A DNA stretch of 64,000 nt, taken from the NCBI RefSeq assembly GCF_003952425.1, contig NZ_CP034449.1, positions 3,224,001 through 3,288,000 on the forward strand. Reading direction: 5' to 3'. Below are positions 25,615 through 34,556 of the stretch, one piece after another. The stretch's first letter is position 1. The number at the start of each line of letters is the position of its first letter. A program made the position numbers and the translations under genes. Below the pieces are notes generated by a model. That model did not search any database and was not told the origin of the DNA. It worked only from the letters and a program-made list of their open reading frames with translations. This DNA is from Mesorhizobium sp. M2A.F.Ca.ET.046.03.2.1. GTDB lineage: Bacteria > Pseudomonadota > Alphaproteobacteria > Rhizobiales > Rhizobiaceae.

Positions 25615-26817
25615 ATGGGCAGCGCCGACTTCATATTGATGATCAACCTCGCCGTCGCCGGGCTGCTGGCGGCGGCGTTCATGGCGATTGCCGTGTATGG
25701 CACCGGGCGCGCGTCGGCGCGTTGGCTTGCCTTCAGCTACCTGCTCGGCATGGCTTATTTCGGCATCGAATTCAGCATCCCCTCCTTCTCGGACGCCCGG
25801 TCGCCGGTCGTTGCCGCCTTTGCCGTGTTCCTCGGCGCGACCATCGCTTTCAATGGCGGGTTGGCCCATAAATACGGCGTGCGGCCGCCATGGGCGCCGA
25901 TGCTGTGCTTCCTGGTCGTCGCGTCGGCCGCCGTCTATCTGGTGCAGGACCTGCCGCGCCAGTCGCTGGCGCGGATGATGGCCTACCAGCTTCCTTATGC
26001 CGCCATGCAGTTCGCGGCGCTCGGCATCGTGCTGTCCTCCCGGCAGAGGCTTGCATGGCTGGACCATGTGCTCGCGCTGGTGCTTGGCGCCAGCGCCGTG
26101 CAATTCGCCTCCAAGCCATTCATCGCCGGCGCGCTGGGTGGCTGGGGCGCCAATCCGCAGGCCTATGTGCAGACGGCTTACGCGCTGGTGTCGCAATCGC
26201 TCGGCACCGTGTTCGGGCTGGCGCTGGCGCTGCTTGCGCTCGCCGTGCTGGTGCGCGACGCGCTCAGCGAGGCGACCTCGAAATCGGAAACCGACGCTTT
26301 GTCGCGGCTGTTCAACCGCGGCGGCTTCGAGCGCCACGCGGTCTTTGCGATGCGCGACGCCGTCCGCCGCGGCGTGCCGGTGGCGCTGGTGATCGCCGAT
26401 CTCGACTATTTCAAGAGCATCAACGACAGTTATGGCCATGCCTGCGGCGACCGCGTCATCGAGACATTCGCCGGCTTCCTGCGCGAGGCCGCGGCCGAGC
26501 ACCATGTCGCCGGCCGTATCGGCGGCGAGGAGTTCGCCATCATCCTGCCGGGCACCAATCTTGCGGCGGCGCGGCTGTTTGCCGAAGGCGCGCGCAACGC
26601 ATTCGGAGCCTTGCCGATCGAGGGCCTCCCCGCCGACCATCGCTGCAGCGCAAGCTTCGGCGTGGCGGAGCTGGCCGCCGACGAAGGGTTTGCCGATCTT
26701 CTGCGGCGCGCCGACGCCGCGCTCTACGACGCCAAGAATGCCGGCCGCGACTGCGTGCGCGTGTCAGGCGCGCTCAGGCGACGCCAAACGCCGACGATCT
26801 TCAACGGCAAGGGCTGA
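25615..26817 (+). CDS. Membrane-anchored diguanylate cyclase (GGDEF), second copy
   Basis: 400 residues from ATG 25615, chosen over 25588 because AAGGAG lies 6 bp upstream. Layout matches the upstream paralogue: about seven transmembrane helices (residues 5-215), a short linker, and a GGDEF domain with SETDALSRLFNRGGFERH, DLDYFKSINDSYGHACGD and GGEEF at 303-307. It also lacks the RxxD inhibitory site. The membrane half differs considerably from the other copy, so the two probably sense different inputs. The 3' end overlaps the convergent secreted-protein gene by 17 bp. Confidence 0.92.
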   Translation: MGSADFILMINLAVAGLLAAAFMAIAVYGTGRASARWLAFSYLLGMAYFGIEFSIPSFSDARSPVVAAFAVFLGATIAFNGGLAHKYGVRPPWAPMLCFLVVASAAVYLVQDLPRQSLARMMAYQLPYAAMQFAALGIVLSSRQRLAWLDHVLALVLGASAVQFASKPFIAGALGGWGANPQAYVQTAYALVSQSLGTVFGLALALLALAVLVRDALSEATSKSETDALSRLFNRGGFERHAVFAMRDAVRRGVPVALVIADLDYFKSINDSYGHACGDRVIETFAGFLREAAAEHHVAGRIGGEEFAIILPGTNLAAARLFAEGARNAFGALPIEGLPADHRCSASFGVAELAADEGFADLLRRADAALYDAKNAGRDCVRVSGALRRRQTPTIFNGKG

Positions 26818-27148
26818 GGTTGGGCATCTCGCCGTCGGAAAGCCCGTACATATAAGATCGGCCCTTGACCAGCACCGGCGGCTGGTAGCAGCCGGGCTCG
26901 TCCGCGTCGTCATAGACGACATCGGGCTGACCGGCGCTGGTGAATTCGGAAAGCTTCGCGGCAAGCTTGCCCTTGCCGACGATGATGCGCTTGTAGCCGG
27001 CGGCGCTGTCGATGACGAGATTGCCGAAGGAATCGGCATAGACGCGGTCGCGATGGCGCAAGCCGGCTTCGGCCGGCGCGGCGATCGCCAAGACCAATCC
27101 CGCCAGCACTGTTGCGGCAAGGCTAGCCCGCACTGAATTCGAACGCAT
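26801..27148 (-). CDS. Secreted small hypothetical protein
   Basis: 115 residues with a Sec signal peptide (MRSNSVRASLAATVLAGLVLAIAAPAEA, described in part; cleavage after AEA at about residue 28). The mature part, about 87 residues, starts GLRHRDRVYADSFGNLVIDS and includes two cysteines (PGCYQPP, SPCR) that could pair in the periplasm. It has no membrane segment and no recognised family. Its 3' end overlaps the end of the GGDEF gene on the other strand by 17 bp. It is followed on its upstream side by 340 bp with no gene other than a repeat. Confidence 0.7.
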   Translation of the reverse strand: MRSNSVRASLAATVLAGLVLAIAAPAEAGLRHRDRVYADSFGNLVIDSAAGYKRIIVGKGKLAAKLSEFTSAGQPDVVYDDADEPGCYQPPVLVKGRSYMYGLSDGEMPNLSPCR

Positions 27149-27360
27149 GTCGCTCTCCCTTGATGGCGCGACGGATCGCGCCTGGATTCCGGTCCGAATC
27201 GGAAATTAACCCTTTCTTAACCTTTGTTAAGAGGCAGGGGGCTTTCGGCACCGGTTCTTAAGGAGCATGGTTAATTTCGAGGGCCGGTTTCTTGCCCGCC
27301 GTCGGGCGGGCATGCAGCCGGCTCACTCTGGGTGAACTTGATCTTGATGCCTCGCGTGGC

Positions 27361-27461
27361 TAGAGCGGTTCGCCGTTTAACGGAAACGACAAACCACTCT
27401 ATCTCTTTGTTTTGACGCAATTCCGGACGGAAAACCGTTTCACACTTTTCCTGGAATTGCT
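27361..27461. repeat. Family A palindromic element (copy A2)
   Basis: Full-length element in inverse orientation to the copy at 9373: TAGAGCGGTTCGCCGTTTAA ... CTCTATCTCTTTGTTTTGAC ... GCAATTCC / GGAATTGC. It lies upstream of the lipoprotein gene in a 342-bp gap (27149-27490). The rest of that gap contains a TTAACC-rich stretch at 27205-27232 and nothing else recognisable. Confidence 0.88.
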
Positions 27462-27490
27462 GTAGCGTGCCGCGCACGAAAGGGCAGCGC

Positions 27491-27985
27491 ATGAGCTTTG
27501 GCCACACGGTTCGGGTGTCGATCACCATCCCGCTGCTTCTCGCAGCCGCGGCCTGCGTGCCGCAGGACGGCGTGCCGAAGGCGGCCAATGCGGCGGCCCC
27601 GGTGGCCGCGCCTGCGCTGGCACAGCAGTCCGCCGCATCCGCGACGCCTCCAGCGCCGCCGGCATCTCAAATGCCGCAGGGAGCCACTGCGCCCAAAACG
27701 TCCGCACCCCAGGCAACCAAGATCATCACCGACCTCACCGTGCCGCGATCCGGCATCGGCACAGCCACCTACAGATGCGGCAATGGCGGCATGATCACCA
27801 TCCAGAATCTCGGCTCGTCTTTGCGCGTGGCTCGCCCGGATGGCTCGACCGAGGAATTCGTGGCCTCGCCCGCCAACCAGAGCAGCCGCTACCAGGAGGC
27901 GGCGACGCATGACGCAATCGTGATCGACGGCCGCGAGGCGCTGGTGATGAAGAGGGGATCCACCCCGCAGACCTGTCGGAGATAG
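27491..27985 (+). CDS. Putative lipoprotein with MliC-like C-terminal domain
   Basis: 164 residues from ATG 27491. The N terminus ITIPLLLAAAACVPQDG suggests a lipoprotein signal with Cys near residue 22, although Ala at -3 is a weak lipobox. A long Ala/Pro-rich linker (about 25-75) follows. The C-terminal 75 residues carry YRCGNGGMITI ... LRVARPDG ... SSRYQEAA ... REALVMKRGSTPQTC, which resembles the MliC/PliC lysozyme-inhibitor fold, including its cysteine pair and S-x-Y motif. If so, it guards against host C-type lysozyme; this is inference from motif resemblance. Confidence 0.55.
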   Translation: MSFGHTVRVSITIPLLLAAAACVPQDGVPKAANAAAPVAAPALAQQSAASATPPAPPASQMPQGATAPKTSAPQATKIITDLTVPRSGIGTATYRCGNGGMITIQNLGSSLRVARPDGSTEEFVASPANQSSRYQEAATHDAIVIDGREALVMKRGSTPQTCRR

Positions 27986-28104
27986 CGCTCTTTGCTGCAC
28001 TGCAACGAGACCATGCGCCGGCTTCTAAACAGCCGCTAATCGATTGAAGCGCGCGACCACCGGTTTGTCAGACTAAATGATGTTTCCAAAACGATTTTCC
28101 GGCT

Positions 28105-28133
28105 TTGACGCGGTGCAAAAAGAGCATTAGAAA
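28105..28133 (+). promoter_or_regulatory. Candidate promoter of the sdh operon
   Basis: TTGACG (28105-28110), a 17-bp spacer and TAGAAA (28128-28133), 80 bp before the sdhC start. Good -35, weak -10; a prediction by eye. Confidence 0.4.
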
Positions 28134-28213
28134 CCGCCTGTCCGGAGCCATATATGAGGGCGGAAAACGCTGCTCCTCGGTAGCGGCATCCAGGACGCCG
28201 AACTGGGGCAGCC

Positions 28214-28636
28214 ATGAGCAAATCACCAGCCACCCGCGCAGTTGCCAGACGTGAACGGCCGCTCTCGCCGCATCTGACGATCTACCGGCCGCCGATCACG
28301 ATGACGATGTCGATCATCCATCGCATCACCGGCGGCGCGCTTTATTTCGGCACGCTGCTGGTGGCGGCGTGGCTGATCGCCGCCGCGAGCTCGCAGGCCG
28401 CCTTCGACTGGGTCGACTGGGCATTCGGCTCCTGGCTCGGCCGGCTGGTTCTGTTCGGTTATACCTGGGCGCTGATGCACCACATGCTGGGCGGGCTGCG
28501 CCACCTCATCTGGGATACCGGCGCCGGGCTCGAAAAACACACCGCCTCGAAGATCGCCTGGGCGACGCTCGCCGGCTCGATCGTGCTGACGCTCCTGATC
28601 TGGATAGCGGGCTATGCGGCAAGGGGGGCTTTTTGA
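28214..28636 (+). CDS. sdhC: Succinate dehydrogenase cytochrome b556 subunit
   Basis: Membrane anchor of complex II; with SdhD it binds haem b and the quinone. 140 residues. The N-terminal [26 protein letters not shown] (described in part) is the family signature, with Ser and Arg near the quinone site. The haem ligand is a His in [13 protein letters not shown] (about residue 84). There are three transmembrane helices. The stop overlaps the sdhD start by one base (TGATG). First gene of sdhC-sdhD-sdhA-DUF3052-sdhB. Confidence 0.95.
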   Translation: MSKSPATRAVARRERPLSPHLTIYRPPITMTMSIIHRITGGALYFGTLLVAAWLIAAASSQAAFDWVDWAFGSWLGRLVLFGYTWALMHHMLGGLRHLIWDTGAGLEKHTASKIAWATLAGSIVLTLLIWIAGYAARGAF

Positions 28637-29031
28637 TGAACGCGCACAATTCGGACATGCGGACGCCGCTGGCGAGGGTCCGCGGCCTCGGCTCGGCCCG
28701 CGAAGGCACCGGGCATTTCTGGCGGCAGCGGCTGACCGCCATCGCCAACATTCCTTTGGTCCTGTTCTTCGTCGGCTTCCTGATCGCGATCAACGGCCAC
28801 GGCTACGCGGAGGTGCGGGCCGCGCTCGCGAACCCGTTTGTGGTGGTCATGTTCGGCTTGGTGCTGATCTCGCCGCTTTATCACATGCGCATCGGCATGC
28901 AGGTGATCATCGAGGATTATGTCCATGGCGAAGGCATGAAGCTGGCGCTGATCGCGCTCAACACCTTCTTCTGCGTGGCAGTCGGCGTCGCTTCGCTGTT
29001 TGCCCTGCTCAAACTCGCATTCGGAGGCTGA
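28636..29031 (+). CDS. sdhD: Succinate dehydrogenase membrane anchor subunit
   Basis: 131 residues with three transmembrane helices. It starts with a soluble N-terminal stretch [30 protein letters not shown] (described in part), typical of alphaproteobacterial SdhD, where GxxHFWxQR begins helix one. The axial haem region is [19 protein letters not shown] in helix two, with Asp/Tyr of the quinone pocket following. It is coupled to sdhC by overlap and ends 4 bp before sdhA. Confidence 0.94.
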   Translation: MNAHNSDMRTPLARVRGLGSAREGTGHFWRQRLTAIANIPLVLFFVGFLIAINGHGYAEVRAALANPFVVVMFGLVLISPLYHMRIGMQVIIEDYVHGEGMKLALIALNTFFCVAVGVASLFALLKLAFGG

Positions 29032-29035
29032 CGTC

Positions 29036-30871
29036 TTGGCCAACGCAAATACAGCCGGCACGGCTTCCGCCTACACTTTTGTCGATCACAAATTCGACGT
29101 GGTGATCGTCGGCGCCGGCGGCGCCGGCCTGCGCGCCACGCTCGGCATGGCCGAGCAGGGGCTGCGCACCGCCTGCATCACCAAGGTGTTCCCGACCCGC
29201 TCGCACACGGTCGCCGCGCAAGGCGGCATCGCCGCCTCGCTCGCCAATATGGGCCCCGACAACTGGCAGTGGCACCTCTTCGACACCGTCAAGGGCTCGG
29301 ACTGGCTGGGCGATATCGATGCGCAGGAATATATGGTGCGCGAGGCGCCCGCGGCGGTCTACGAGCTCGAGCATTACGGCGTGCCGTTCTCGCGCACGGA
29401 AGAGGGCAAGATCTACCAGCGGCCGTTCGGCGGCATGATGATGAATTTCGGCGATGGCCCGCCGGTGCAGCGCACCTGCGCGGCGGCCGACCGCACCGGC
29501 CATGCCATGCTGCACACGCTCTACGGCCAGTCGCTGAAGAACAACGCGCAGTTCTTCATCGAATATTTCGCGCTCGACCTGATCACCGAGCCGGACGGCA
29601 CCTGCACCGGCGTGGTGGCCTGGAATCTCGATGACGGCACCATCCACCGCTTCTCGGCCAAGATGGTGGTGCTGGCGACCGGCGGCTACGGCCGCGCCTA
29701 TTTCTCCGCCACCTCGGCGCATACCTGCACCGGCGATGGCGGTGGCATGGCGGCTCGAGCCGGGCTCGCGCTGCAGGACATGGAGTTCGTGCAGTTCCAT
29801 CCGACCGGCATCTACGGCGCCGGCTGCCTGATCACCGAAGGCGCGCGCGGCGAGGGCGGCTATCTGGTCAATTCCGAGGGCGAGCGCTTCATGGAGCGCT
29901 ATGCGCCGTCCGCCAAGGACCTCGCCTCGCGCGATGTGGTCTCGCGCTGCATGACGATGGAGATCCGCGAAGGCCGCGGCGTCGGGCCGAAGAAGGATCA
30001 CATCTTCCTGCATCTCGACCATCTCGACCCGGCGGTGCTGCATGAGCGGCTGCCGGGCATTTCGGAATCGGCGAAGATCTTCGCCGGCGTCGACCTGACC
30101 AAGGAGCCGATCCCGGTGCTGCCGACGGTGCACTATAATATGGGCGGCGTGCCGACCAATTATTGGGGCGAGGTGCTCGACCCGACGGCCGAGAATCCCG
30201 ACCGCGTGCTGCCCGGTCTGATGGCGGTGGGCGAGGCAGCGTGCGCGTCTGTGCACGGCGCCAACCGGCTGGGCTCCAACTCGCTGATTGATCTTGTCGT
30301 CTTCGGCCGTGCCGCGGCCATTCGCGCCGGCGAGGTGATCGACCGCAATTCGCCCATCCCTGCGCCCAACGCGGCCTCGGTCGAGAAAATCATGGACCGC
30401 TTCGACAGGCTGCGTCATGCCAACGGCTCGACGCCGACGGCAAGCTTGCGGGAAAAGATGCAGCGGGCGATGCAGGAAGACGCGGCGGTTTTCCGCACGC
30501 AGGAATCGCTCGACAATGGCTGCAAGCGCGTTTCCGAGATCTGGAGCGAGCTCAAGGACATCAAGGTCACCGACCGCTCGATGATCTGGAATTCCGACCT
30601 CGTCGAGACGCTGGAGCTGGAAAACCTGATGACCAACGCCATCACCACGGTCTATGGCGCCGCGGCGCGCAAGGAGAGCCGCGGCGCGCATGCGCGGGAG
30701 GATTTCTCGGCCCGCGACGACGCCAACTGGCGCAAGCACACGCTGGCCCATGTCGGCGAGGACGGCACGGTGACGCTCACGTACCGGCCGGTGCATACCG
30801 AGACGCTGCTGGCGGAAAAGGACGGCGGCATCAACCCGGCCAAGATCGCGCCGAAGGCCAGGGTGTATTGA
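29036..30871 (+). CDS. sdhA: Succinate dehydrogenase flavoprotein subunit
   Basis: Oxidises succinate to fumarate with covalently bound FAD. 611 residues from TTG 29036, the only start that respects both the family's N-terminal length and the GGAGG ribosome site at 29023-29027. Dinucleotide motif [12 protein letters not shown] (about 23-34). The covalent FAD histidine is His57 in [13 protein letters not shown]. Catalytic segments [10 protein letters not shown] and [22 protein letters not shown] (described in part) and the C-terminal [17 protein letters not shown] are all present. A DUF3052 gene lies between it and sdhB. Confidence 0.97.
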   Translation: MANANTAGTASAYTFVDHKFDVVIVGAGGAGLRATLGMAEQGLRTACITKVFPTRSHTVAAQGGIAASLANMGPDNWQWHLFDTVKGSDWLGDIDAQEYMVREAPAAVYELEHYGVPFSRTEEGKIYQRPFGGMMMNFGDGPPVQRTCAAADRTGHAMLHTLYGQSLKNNAQFFIEYFALDLITEPDGTCTGVVAWNLDDGTIHRFSAKMVVLATGGYGRAYFSATSAHTCTGDGGGMAARAGLALQDMEFVQFHPTGIYGAGCLITEGARGEGGYLVNSEGERFMERYAPSAKDLASRDVVSRCMTMEIREGRGVGPKKDHIFLHLDHLDPAVLHERLPGISESAKIFAGVDLTKEPIPVLPTVHYNMGGVPTNYWGEVLDPTAENPDRVLPGLMAVGEAACASVHGANRLGSNSLIDLVVFGRAAAIRAGEVIDRNSPIPAPNAASVEKIMDRFDRLRHANGSTPTASLREKMQRAMQEDAAVFRTQESLDNGCKRVSEIWSELKDIKVTDRSMIWNSDLVETLELENLMTNAITTVYGAAARKESRGAHAREDFSARDDANWRKHTLAHVGEDGTVTLTYRPVHTETLLAEKDGGINPAKIAPKARVY

Positions 30872-30873
30872 CG

Positions 30874-31308
30874 ATGGCATTGGCGGCCGCGGGATATTCC
30901 GGCACGCCCCTTCCGGCCAAGCTCGGCCTGAAGGACGGCATGGTCGCCGCCTTCATCGCGCTGCCGCCGGAGCTCGATGATTTGGCCGAGGCAGTAAAGT
31001 TTGCCGAGGTCGATCGGCTGCCAAGGTGGTCGGCGATCTCGGGCAACCGGAAATACGACGCCGTGCACGCCTTCACCGGGCAGCGGGCCGAGATCGAGGA
31101 CGGCTTGCCCGGCATCGAGACGGCGATCAAGCGCGACGGCATGGTCTGGGTCTCTTGGCCGAAGAAGGCATCGAAAGTGCCGACCGACGTCACCGAGGAC
31201 GTGATCCGGTCGGAGGCGCTGAAGCGCGACCTGGTCGACGTCAAGGTCGCCGCCGTCAACGAAATCTGGTCCGGGCTGAAGCTCGTCATCCGAAAGGACC
31301 GCAGGTAA
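30874..31308 (+). CDS. DUF3052 family protein inside the sdh operon
   Basis: 144-residue soluble protein starting 2 bp after sdhA and overlapping the sdhB start (TAATG at 31306-31310), so it is fully embedded in the operon. [19 protein letters not shown] and the repeated [22 protein letters not shown] region (described in part) match DUF3052. It contains no cysteines or cofactor motif, so it is not an assembly factor of the SdhE type by sequence. A role in complex II is only suggested by its position. Confidence 0.8.
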   Translation: MALAAAGYSGTPLPAKLGLKDGMVAAFIALPPELDDLAEAVKFAEVDRLPRWSAISGNRKYDAVHAFTGQRAEIEDGLPGIETAIKRDGMVWVSWPKKASKVPTDVTEDVIRSEALKRDLVDVKVAAVNEIWSGLKLVIRKDRR

Positions 31309-32087
31309 TGGTCGAACTCACGCTTCCCAAGAATTCCAAGGTCCAGCAGGGCAAGACCTGGCCGAAGCCGGAGGGCGCCACCAACCTGCGCGAATACCGC
31401 ATCTACCGCTGGTCGCCGGACGATGGCGGAAACCCGCGCATGGACACCTATTTCGTCGACATGGACGATTGCGGGCCGATGGTGCTGGACGCGCTGCTGT
31501 GGATCAAGAACAAGATCGACCCGACGCTGACGCTGCGCCGCTCCTGCCGCGAAGGCATTTGCGGCTCCTGCGCCATGAATATCGACGGCTCCAACACGCT
31601 CGCCTGCACCAAGGGCGCCGACGACATTTCCGGCGCGGTGAAGATCTACCCGCTGCCGCATATGCCGGTGATCAAGGACCTGGTGCCCGACCTCACCAAT
31701 TTCTACGCCCAGCACGCCTCGATCGAGCCGTGGCTGAAGACGGTCTCGCCGACGCCGGCCAAGGAATGGCTGCAGAGCCATGAGGATCGCGAGAAGCTCG
31801 ACGGGCTCTACGAGTGCATCCTGTGCGCCTGCTGCTCGACGTCGTGCCCGAGCTACTGGTGGAACGGCGACCGCTATCTCGGTCCGGCGACGCTGCTGCA
31901 GGCCTATCGCTGGCTGATCGACAGCCGAGATGAGGCGACGGGCGAGCGGCTCGACAATCTCGAAGACCCGTTCCGGCTCTATCGCTGCCACACCATCATG
32001 AACTGCGCGCAGACCTGCCCGAAGGGCTTGAACCCTGCGAAAGCGATCGCGGAGATCAAGAAGATGATGGTGGAGCGAAGGGTTTAG
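31308..32087 (+). CDS. sdhB: Succinate dehydrogenase iron-sulfur subunit
   Basis: Electron-transfer subunit of complex II with three Fe-S clusters. 259 residues from ATG 31308. The 2Fe-2S ligands are in [14 protein letters not shown] plus a later LACTKG (about residues 75-102). The 4Fe-4S and 3Fe-4S ligands are in [16 protein letters not shown] (about 169-184) and [17 protein letters not shown] (about 227-243). The start overlaps the DUF3052 stop. The operon ends here; a family D repeat follows. Confidence 0.97.
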   Translation: MVELTLPKNSKVQQGKTWPKPEGATNLREYRIYRWSPDDGGNPRMDTYFVDMDDCGPMVLDALLWIKNKIDPTLTLRRSCREGICGSCAMNIDGSNTLACTKGADDISGAVKIYPLPHMPVIKDLVPDLTNFYAQHASIEPWLKTVSPTPAKEWLQSHEDREKLDGLYECILCACCSTSCPSYWWNGDRYLGPATLLQAYRWLIDSRDEATGERLDNLEDPFRLYRCHTIMNCAQTCPKGLNPAKAIAEIKKMMVERRV

Positions 32088-32133
32088 GCTTCGCCTCTTC
32101 GTTCGCGACAATCTCGCAAGCAGCGATCCTTCG

Positions 32134-32291
32134 CGCCCCCCCTCTGTCCTACCGGACATCTCCCCCACGGGTGGGGAGATTGGCTGTCATCGCGGCTTTC
32201 GCCAATCGCCGTCGTCGAAGAGTGAGCGCTGTTGACGAAGCTGCTGATCTCCCCCCTTGTGGGGGAGATGTCCGGCATGACAGAGGGGGGC
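32134..32291. repeat. Family D palindromic element (copy D2)
   Basis: CCCCCCCTCTGTCCTACCGG, CTCCCCCACGGGTGGGGAGA, variable centre, CTCCCCCCTTGTGGGGGAGA, CCGGCATGACAGAGGGGGG. It fills the gap between sdhB and yceH. The inner left arm is itself a hairpin (CCCCCAC / GTGGGG). Confidence 0.88.
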
Positions 32292-32325
32292 GCTGTCCCG
32301 CCAGCGCTAGAAAGGATTGCAGCCA

Positions 32326-32952
32326 ATGACCGATCTCCCCGTCCTTTCCGCCGTCGAAGCGCGCGTGCTGGGCTCGCTGATCGAGAAGAAGGAGCTGACG
32401 CCGGACGTCTATCCGCTGACGCTCAACGGGGCGCACGCCGCCGCCAACCAGAAGACGGCGCGCGAGCCTGTCATGGCGCTGGAGCTGACCGAGATCCGGC
32501 GGGCGCTGAGCACGCTCGAGCAGAAAGGGCTGGTGCGCCAGGCCTTCGCCTCGCGGGTCGAGCGCTACGAGCATCTGATGGCGCAGCGCTTTTCGCTGAC
32601 CACGCCGCAGATCGCGGTGATCGGGCTCTTGCTGCTGCGCGGCGCGCAGACGGCGCATGAGCTGCTGGCGCGCTCCGAGCGGATGGCGCATTTCGCCTCG
32701 ATCGAGGAGCTGCGCGACAATCTCGACCTGATGATCGGGCGGAGGCCGCCACTGATCCAGCTGCTCGAACGCGCGCCCGGCCAGCGCGAGGAGCGCTACG
32801 TTCATTTGCTCAGCGGACCGGTGGATGCGGCGGCCGTCGCGGCGCCGTGGCAGCCGGCGGCGTCGGCGGACTCCGACCTCGAGGCGCGGGTCAAGGCGCT
32901 GGAGGAGGAGGTCGCGGCGCTTCGAGCGAAGATCGAGGCGCTGGGCGGGTAG
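32326..32952 (+). CDS. YceH family protein (DUF480)
   Basis: 208 residues from ATG 32326. LSAVEARVLGSLIEKKELTPDVYPLTLNGA (described in part), through AANQKTAREPVMALE, is the diagnostic YceH/DUF480 start. The fold is two winged-helix units (about 1-85 and 90-170), followed by a short coiled coil SDLEARVKALEEEVAALRAKI (described in part). A DNA-binding role is plausible but unproven for the family. The gene lies alone between two family D repeats. Confidence 0.9.
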   Translation: MTDLPVLSAVEARVLGSLIEKKELTPDVYPLTLNGAHAAANQKTAREPVMALELTEIRRALSTLEQKGLVRQAFASRVERYEHLMAQRFSLTTPQIAVIGLLLLRGAQTAHELLARSERMAHFASIEELRDNLDLMIGRRPPLIQLLERAPGQREERYVHLLSGPVDAAAVAAPWQPAASADSDLEARVKALEEEVAALRAKIEALGG

Positions 32953-32973
32953 CTTCAGAAGCGTTGGCGCGGA

Positions 32974-33131
32974 GCCCCCCTCTCTGTCCTGCCGGACATC
33001 TCCCCCTCAAGGGGGAGATCAGATGTCACGGCGGGTTTCGCCAATCTCCAACGCCGCAAGCTGAGCGCCAACGGCGAAGCTGCCAATCTCCCCCCTTGAG
33101 GGGGAGATGCCCGGCAGGGCAGAGAGGGGGG
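32974..33131. repeat. Family D palindromic element (copy D3)
   Basis: CCCCCCTCTCTGTCCTGCCGG-type left end, CTCCCCCTCAAGGGGGAGA, variable centre, CTCCCCCCTTGAGGGGGAGA, CCGGCAGGGCAGAGAGGGGG. It sits between the convergent yceH and osmC-like genes. Confidence 0.9.
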
Positions 33132-33161
33132 CGAAGGATCACCACCCCGCGCAAATCTGCC

Positions 33162-33587
33162 TCACCCCAACCTTGCGTCCAGCGACACCTTGATTGCCCC
33201 CAGCGCTTTCGACACCGGGCACTCCGCCTTGGCCTTCTCGGCCAGTTCCTTGAACTTCGCCGCGTCGATGCCGGGCACCTTGCCGACCAGGGTGATGGCG
33301 CTGCCGGTGATGCCGGTGCCGGGAACCAGCGTCACCACCGCCTTGGCGTCGAGCTCTGCGGCCGGCGTGCCGTTCTCGGCCAGGAAATGCGACAGCTGCA
33401 TGGCGTAGCAGCCCGCATGCGCCGCCGCGATCAGCTCTTCCGGATTGGTGCCGGATTTGCCGCTCTCGTCCTGGAAGCGCGCCTTGAAGGAATAGGGCGT
33501 GCCCTTCAAGGTCCCGCTCTGCGTGTCGAGCGTGCCCTGGCCTTCCGTCAGATTGCCTTTCCAGACGGCGTTTGCGGTGCGATCCAT
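33162..33587 (-). CDS. OsmC family peroxidase-like protein
   Basis: 141 residues. Catalytic cysteines are Cys60 (AHAGCYAMQ) and Cys123 (AECPVSKAL), with the conserved N-terminal TANAVWKGNLTEGQG and a Glu in NPEELIAAAHA. This is the OsmC subgroup (not Ohr): hydroperoxide reduction in the cytoplasm, often stress-induced. AGGAGGA lies directly upstream of ATG 33587. With ohr at 17880 the window encodes two members of the superfamily from different subfamilies. Confidence 0.92.
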   Translation of the reverse strand: MDRTANAVWKGNLTEGQGTLDTQSGTLKGTPYSFKARFQDESGKSGTNPEELIAAAHAGCYAMQLSHFLAENGTPAAELDAKAVVTLVPGTGITGSAITLVGKVPGIDAAKFKELAEKAKAECPVSKALGAIKVSLDARLG

Positions 33588-33684
33588 GGAGTCCTCCTGG
33601 TCTGTCGGGGTTGCGCCGGCGGCCGCCGGCGTTCTCCTGGACTATAGCGCGGGCGCGGCGGAAGGCCATCCTCCGGCGCGTCGA

Positions 33685-33713
33685 GATTCGGGTGAGGCCG
33701 CCTCACCGGAATC
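33685..33713. repeat. Short palindrome related to family C
   Basis: GATTCGGGTGAGGC / GCCTCACCGGAATC around a central C. It shares ATTC-GGTGAGGCCG with the left end of family C elements and resembles the minimal copy at 42926-42953. It lies in the 250-bp gap before the small membrane protein gene, in which nothing else was recognised. Confidence 0.45.
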
Positions 33714-33837
33714 GACGCGCTTTCCGCCCGTGTGGTGGGCAGACCGAAAAATCTCAAAAAAATGCGCGCAAGAATGTCGACTTGCCATCGGCCCGACCGT
33801 CCTGCGGGCGGCCACTCGCGGCCGATGGAGATTTGAG

Positions 33838-34062
33838 ATGGACAATCTGTTTGTTGCGATCTGGGGGAAGCCGGAGCGAAATGCCCGGCGAGCGGAGGAG
33901 TTCTGGCTGGATCCGCCGGCGCCCGGTTTCGGTCGACTGCTTGCGGCCATCGCTATTGTCGGCGTGGCGGCGTGCCTGCTCGACCACGTGGCCACGGCAA
34001 ACAAAACTGACACCGCCGCCTTTGCCTCTTACAACGTGGCCATCGAAGGGAGCTCGAAATGA
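33838..34062 (+). CDS. Small membrane protein, unrecognised
   Basis: 74 residues from ATG 33838: a soluble, basic and aromatic head (DNLFVAIWGKPERNARRAEEF), then one transmembrane helix FGRLLAAIAIVGVAACLLDHV (about 31-51), then a short polar tail. It overlaps the next gene by ATGA, so it is probably translated together with the YciI-like protein. The ribosome site is weak. No family was recognised. Confidence 0.55.
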   Translation: MDNLFVAIWGKPERNARRAEEFWLDPPAPGFGRLLAAIAIVGVAACLLDHVATANKTDTAAFASYNVAIEGSSK

Positions 34063-34415
34063 AATATGTCCTGCTGGTCTATGGCGAGGAGAAGGACCTT
34101 TACGCGCTCACCCCGGAACGGGCGGCCAGGCTCGATGCCGACTCGCTTGCCTATGACAGGGACCTCGACAGGCAAGGCAGGTTGGTCATCGCACAGGCCC
34201 TGCAATCGGTGAAGACCTCGAAGTCGCTGAGGCGGCGCAAGGGCAAGGTACTGGTGACCGACGGGCCGTTCGCCGAGACCAAGGAGCAGCTGCTCGGCTT
34301 CGTCATGGTCGAGGCGGCCGACCTTGCCGAGGCGCTGAAGATCGCGGAGCGCATTCCGCTGGCCGAGCTCGGCACGGTCGAGGTCAGGGCGATCTACAAC
34401 ATACCGGGGTCATAG
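34059..34415 (+). CDS. YciI/YCII-like DGPF-domain protein
   Basis: 118 residues beginning MKYVLLVYGEEKDLYAL, with the characteristic TDGPFAETKEQLLGFVMVEA (about 67-86) that gives the DGPF name, and a ferredoxin-like alpha/beta fold. These proteins are often encoded beside an ECF sigma factor, but none is present here. Start at ATG 34059, with AAGGGAG at 7 bp; it overlaps the stop of the upstream small membrane protein. Biochemical activity is unknown. Confidence 0.85.
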   Translation: MKYVLLVYGEEKDLYALTPERAARLDADSLAYDRDLDRQGRLVIAQALQSVKTSKSLRRRKGKVLVTDGPFAETKEQLLGFVMVEAADLAEALKIAERIPLAELGTVEVRAIYNIPGS

Positions 34416-34556
34416 GCGCCGGTCAGGCCGGGCATGGCGCGTTGCGGCCGTCTCACGCGGGAAACATCTTCAGGGTTTCTTCACGGACGCAACCGTTGCG
34501 TGTTGAAGCAACGCCGCATCTCTCTTATCGTGGCCGCGATTTCGGGGGAATTCGGC

